Source: BJGV01 sp964194745
GTDB lineage: Bacteria; Pseudomonadota; Gammaproteobacteria; Burkholderiales; Nitrosomonadaceae
Length of the DNA: 64,000 nucleotides
Assembly (NCBI GenBank): GCA_965248035.1
Contig: OZ252054.1
Location: forward strand, 1,860,001-1,924,000
Direction: 5' to 3'
The position numbers and the translations under genes are program-made. Below are positions 61,743-64,000 of this stretch, piece by piece (position 1 is the stretch's first letter; every line of letters begins with the position of its first letter). Below the pieces are notes generated by a model. It ran no database searches. It was not told the DNA's origin and worked only from the letters and a program-made list of their open reading frames with translations.

Positions 61743-62424
61743 ACACAGTCCGCCGCCTGATTATAAGTCTATAGAACGACTGGAATGGAAGAAAGCACAT
61801 GAAGATGTCACACAGGAAGCAGAAAGCAGAACAGGACGTCTTATCAAGCGTGTACGGGGGTTTATGTGGAGATTTGGCTACAGAGAAAATGACGTATTAC
61901 AGAAGATAAGAACGGATAGTATGTTTGCTGCATGGTTTGCAAAAGAGCCTCGCCGAACCGGATTGCATGAAGTAGCGGCGGCTGGGTGGATAGAGACTTT
62001 ACCATGGGTAAGTGATTTTGAAGTGCTACAGAAGTCCGGCAAGAATGCCCTTAAAGTTTCCAGTGATGGAAACATCGAATCAGAAACGAACAGACGTAAA
62101 CTGCCCGGAAAATCTCTCGACTTCAGATGGAGAACCGGGGGCAAGACATTTTACGCTATGCATAAATATACACAGGAAGGCGGGGGAAACCAGGACAGTC
62201 AGTACAAGGAAATGGCAGAGCTGATGAAACGCTTTTTGCAGTGTCAAAATCGTGATGTTGTTTTGTTGATTATAGTAGACGGAGCGTACTACGAAGAACG
62301 CGATCGTCAACGAATCACAGAGTTGAGAAAGAACCAGAGGGAAACACCGCCAAAGAGCTATGTTTTTCCCCTAGGTGAAATTCCTGAATTATTGGAACAG
62401 TACACAGGGGGCAGTCATGAATAA
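61732..62424 (+). CDS. Predicted type II restriction endonuclease (PD-(D/E)XK-like)
   Basis: A 230-aa protein translationally coupled to the methyltransferase gene. The C-terminal half resembles type II restriction enzymes of the KYT-GG-QD type: SLDFRWRTGGKTFYAMHKYTQ, GGGNQDSQYKEMAELMKRF and DVVLLIIVDGAYYEE. The Asp in SLDF and the Lys in MHKYT could be the PD-D...K core; the residue two before the Lys is Met where Glu, Gln or Ser is usual, so it may be weakened. The N-terminal half (KEPRRTGLHEVAAAGWI) fits the same group. The call rests on motif pattern and on its neighbour, not on a search. No specificity can be given. Confidence 0.55.
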   Translation: MSVKHSPPPDYKSIERLEWKKAHEDVTQEAESRTGRLIKRVRGFMWRFGYRENDVLQKIRTDSMFAAWFAKEPRRTGLHEVAAAGWIETLPWVSDFEVLQKSGKNALKVSSDGNIESETNRRKLPGKSLDFRWRTGGKTFYAMHKYTQEGGGNQDSQYKEMAELMKRFLQCQNRDVVLLIIVDGAYYEERDRQRITELRKNQRETPPKSYVFPLGEIPELLEQYTGGSHE

Positions 62425-62581
62425 AAGAGAAATCAAAACGCCGGAGAGAGTCATAGATATGCCGCAACAGAATAAGTATCAACCATCCAAAGCTGAAAAT
62501 GAACAGATAGTGAATATGCCCGGAGTAAGTAGAAAAACTGTTCGAAAGGCGATTTTCAGACCTATAAGAAGCATAGGATAG
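62417..62581 (+). CDS. Small protein of unknown function at the right end of the IS
   Basis: A 54-aa frame starting at an ATG (62417-62419) that overlaps the endonuclease stop by eight bases, so it is probably translated with it. The sequence is polar and basic (MNKREIKTPERVIDMPQQNK..., then MPGVSRKTVRKAIFRPIRSI). I do not recognise it. It could be a truncated longer protein cut short near the terminal repeat, or a small DNA-binding or control protein of the restriction-modification cargo; the sequence does not decide. Confidence 0.5.
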   Translation: MNKREIKTPERVIDMPQQNKYQPSKAENEQIVNMPGVSRKTVRKAIFRPIRSIG

Positions 62582-62587
62582 CTGGAT

Positions 62588-62611
62588 TTTGTGACTAATG
62601 TATATAATTCC
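62588..62611 (-). repeat. Right terminal inverted repeat of the IS1595 element
   Basis: The 24-bp complement of 59782-59805, ending in ...TATATAATTCC on the plus strand. It is followed by the C/T7 target duplication. Confidence 0.88.
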
Positions 62612-62612
62612 C

Positions 62613-62685
62613 CTTTTTTTGGTCCATAGTTTGCGTAGAGATGTGCTGCACTTGCGTTTGCGACAAGAATCCACGTAATACTCAT
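62613..62685 (-). pseudogene. Host-attachment-family protein, N-terminal part (split by IS)
   Basis: Minus-strand codons from ATG 62683-62685 give MSITWILVANASAAHLYANY then GPKKG and run into the target duplication, the exact missing start of the pseudogene at 59405-59780. GGAGGGC stands seven to ten bases upstream as ribosome-binding site. The region to tsaB (62686-62855) holds the divergent promoters. Confidence 0.87.
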
Positions 62686-62855
62686 AGTATGCCCTCCATG
62701 AAATTATTGTGCGGTGATATGGGTATAGAAAACACCCTTACTATCAGCATATTACTGCTACAATTAAGTGGACAGTAAATTCCTTACAAAAATACACTGA
62801 GAAATGGACATCATTGAATTTACTAAAATTTTCGAAATTCCTTAAACTTGTCAAT

Positions 62856-63527
62856 TTGAAAATTCTTGCATTCGATACCTCCTCCGAATACTGTTCGATT
62901 GCGCTTTGGATAGATGGAGAAATTCTGAGCCGAAGGGTTTTTGCGGGACAGCGGCATTCCGAACTTCTTCTACCAATGTTGCAAGAATTACTAGCGCGGG
63001 CTGGATTGATGCTGGTGCAATTGGATGGTATCGCTTTCGGTGCTGGGCCCGGATCATTTACGGGATTGCGTATTGCTTGTGGGGTGGCACAGGGACTGGC
63101 TTTCGGTTCAAATCTACCAGTAATAGGTATCTCCACTCTGGAAGCATTGGCACAGCAAGCTAGTAAAAATAGAGTGATTACAGCGATCGATGCCCACATG
63201 GGCGAGATTTATCATGCTGCTTATGTTAAATCTGCGGACGATTGGCAACCGGTGAGCATACCAACTCTTTGCTTGCCACATCGTGCGCCGTTAGTACCAG
63301 GAGATAATTGGGTTGGTTGTGGCAGTGGCTTTGGTACATATGGCGAAGACTTGCGTAGTCATTACGGTAGTTGCATCACTCGTATCGAAAGTGGCCTTAA
63401 ACCCCACGCTCGGGAGATGACACAATTGGCTAAACAAGGTTTTGCGAAGGGACTTGGAGTTGACCCGGTTGATGCTACTCTAATTTATATCCGAAACAAG
63501 GTGGCTTTAAAGGAAAGCGAAAGATGA
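62856..63527 (+). CDS. tsaB: tRNA threonylcarbamoyladenosine biosynthesis protein TsaB
   Basis: A partner of TsaD and TsaE in making the t6A modification at position 37 of ANN-decoding tRNAs. It is an inactive ASKHA-fold homologue of TsaD. I start at a TTG (62856-62858, LKILAFDTSSEYCSIALW), which fits the family; the frame is open to another TTG at 62814. From 62856 the product is about 223 aa. The GAGPGSFTGLRIACGVAQGLAFG stretch is diagnostic. The stop overlaps the rimI start (ATGA). Confidence 0.93.
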   Translation: MKILAFDTSSEYCSIALWIDGEILSRRVFAGQRHSELLLPMLQELLARAGLMLVQLDGIAFGAGPGSFTGLRIACGVAQGLAFGSNLPVIGISTLEALAQQASKNRVITAIDAHMGEIYHAAYVKSADDWQPVSIPTLCLPHRAPLVPGDNWVGCGSGFGTYGEDLRSHYGSCITRIESGLKPHAREMTQLAKQGFAKGLGVDPVDATLIYIRNKVALKESER

Positions 63528-63985
63528 GTGCCCAATTAAAGGAAATGCCAAGAATCAGGCAAATGCTCGTGACAGATTTAGATGAGGTTATAGTCATTGA
63601 ACAGGAAGTTTTTCTTTTTCCTTGGACACGAGGCAATTTCGGAGATTCGATAAGTTCCGGCTACCATTGCTATGTATTAGAGTTAGCCAGCCATATTTTT
63701 GGTTACGGCGTGATGACAATTGGTCCAGATGAGGCTCATATACTTACGCTTAGCGTTGCAGCAGGATGGCAACGAGAAGGGTGGGGAGAGAAATTATTGC
63801 AGCACTTTATTTGTCTTGCCAAAGTACATCACGCACGATCTGTATTTCTAGAGGTACGTAAATCCAATTTTGGCGCTGCCAGGTTGTATGAGCGAATAGG
63901 TTTTAGACGGTGTGCAACTCGCACAGGCTATTATCCTGCGATGGGTGGGCGCGAGGATGCTATTGTTATGGAATTGACTCTATGA
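63524..63985 (+). CDS. rimI: [Ribosomal protein S18]-alanine N-acetyltransferase
   Basis: A GNAT-fold enzyme that acetylates the N-terminus of ribosomal protein S18. The 153-aa protein has the acetyl-CoA loop in LSVAAGWQREGWGEKLL (about 85-101), then VFLEVRKSNFGAARLYERIGF, and YYPAMGGREDAIVMEL at the end, the RimI signature. It is coupled to tsaB by a 4-base overlap, the usual tsaB-rimI pair. Confidence 0.95.
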   Translation: MSAQLKEMPRIRQMLVTDLDEVIVIEQEVFLFPWTRGNFGDSISSGYHCYVLELASHIFGYGVMTIGPDEAHILTLSVAAGWQREGWGEKLLQHFICLAKVHHARSVFLEVRKSNFGAARLYERIGFRRCATRTGYYPAMGGREDAIVMELTL

Positions 63986-64000
63986 GTGCTAGACGCGAAG
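63982..64000 (+). CDS. Start of a further gene, cut by the window edge
   Basis: An ATG at 63982 overlaps the rimI stop by four bases (ATGA), and MSARRE is readable. In related bacteria a uracil-DNA glycosylase gene commonly follows tsaB-rimI and begins similarly, but six residues cannot prove it. Confidence 0.4.

Larger units (their letters stand above)
59781..62612 (+). mobile_element. IS1595-family element with restriction-modification-like cargo
   Basis: About 2,832 bp. Imperfect-ended inverted repeats of 24 bp (59782-59805 and 62588-62611, GGAATTATATACATTAGTCA...) bound it, and 8-bp target duplications CTTTTTTT (59773-59780 and 62613-62620) flank it; because C and T repeat, the identity could extend to 10 bp. 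IS1595 elements make 8-bp duplications. All genes inside read rightward: transposase, a methyltransferase (broken), an endonuclease-like protein and a small orphan. It interrupts a host-attachment gene. IS1595 members with passenger genes are known; a restriction-modification cargo is the notable feature. Confidence 0.87.

Noticed and set aside
60812..62581. Prophage fragment
   Set aside because: The genes lie between perfect inverted repeats next to an IS1595 transposase and inside a target duplication; no phage structural gene is present.

Overview
The window comes from an ammonia-oxidising betaproteobacterium of the Nitrosomonadaceae, most likely Nitrosomonas. The 16S rRNA gene carries exact matches to the ammonia-oxidiser probe sites NSO190 (6093-6111) and NSO1225 (5057-5076), as I remember those probes. 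It misses the Nitrosomonas probe NSM156 and the Nitrosospira probe NSV443 by one base each. Gene order is otherwise that of a Gram-negative core chromosome.

The first 37 kb lie almost entirely on the minus strand. They hold a partial membrane-protein gene, a complete rRNA operon (16S, tRNA-Ile, tRNA-Ala, 23S, 5S, with a sigma70 promoter, two boxA sites and a terminator), tyrS, sodB, a group III truncated globin, nlpD-pcm-surE, tRNA-Pro, the translation cluster thrS-infC-rpmI-rplT-pheS-pheT-ihfA-merR, rlmE-ftsH-folP-glmM, carA-carB-greA, and the envelope cluster lptD-surA-pdxA-ksgA. Curiosities here are a roughly 110-nt stem insertion in helix 25 of 23S rRNA, an AUA start for infC, a 69-bp tandem duplication of the pheT 3' end, and amino-acid repeats in the N-termini of LptD and SurA.

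From 37.5 to 50.1 kb the plus strand carries mpl and then a five-gene cluster. It comprises a large DUF4347/beta-helix/cadherin-like surface protein, a long TolC-like lipoprotein, an HlyD-type adaptor, a GAF-like/HlyD adaptor, and an M50 (site-2-protease-like) membrane protein fused to an HlyD domain. No ABC ATPase is present, so this looks like an unconventional export or surface-display system. All genes except tolC are broken: eight separate frameshifts or nonsense codons lie in about 11 kb, whereas the surrounding core genes are intact. Reading through the lesions restores each protein.

From 50.3 to 59.4 kb come hpnA (plus strand); a copper operon copA-copZ-csoR (minus) with a perfect operator palindrome filling the spacer of the copA promoter and a frameshifted copZ; lysS; prfB with the classical +1 programmed frameshift; and ispD-ispF-thpR (plus).

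At 59.8-62.6 kb a 2.8-kb IS1595-family element has inserted into a host-attachment-protein gene. It left an 8-bp (up to 10-bp) target duplication, and removing the element restores the host gene exactly in frame. The element carries cargo that looks like a type II restriction-modification pair: an N6-adenine methyltransferase broken by a 4-bp duplication, and an intact PD-(D/E)XK-like protein. After it come tsaB-rimI and the first codons of another gene.
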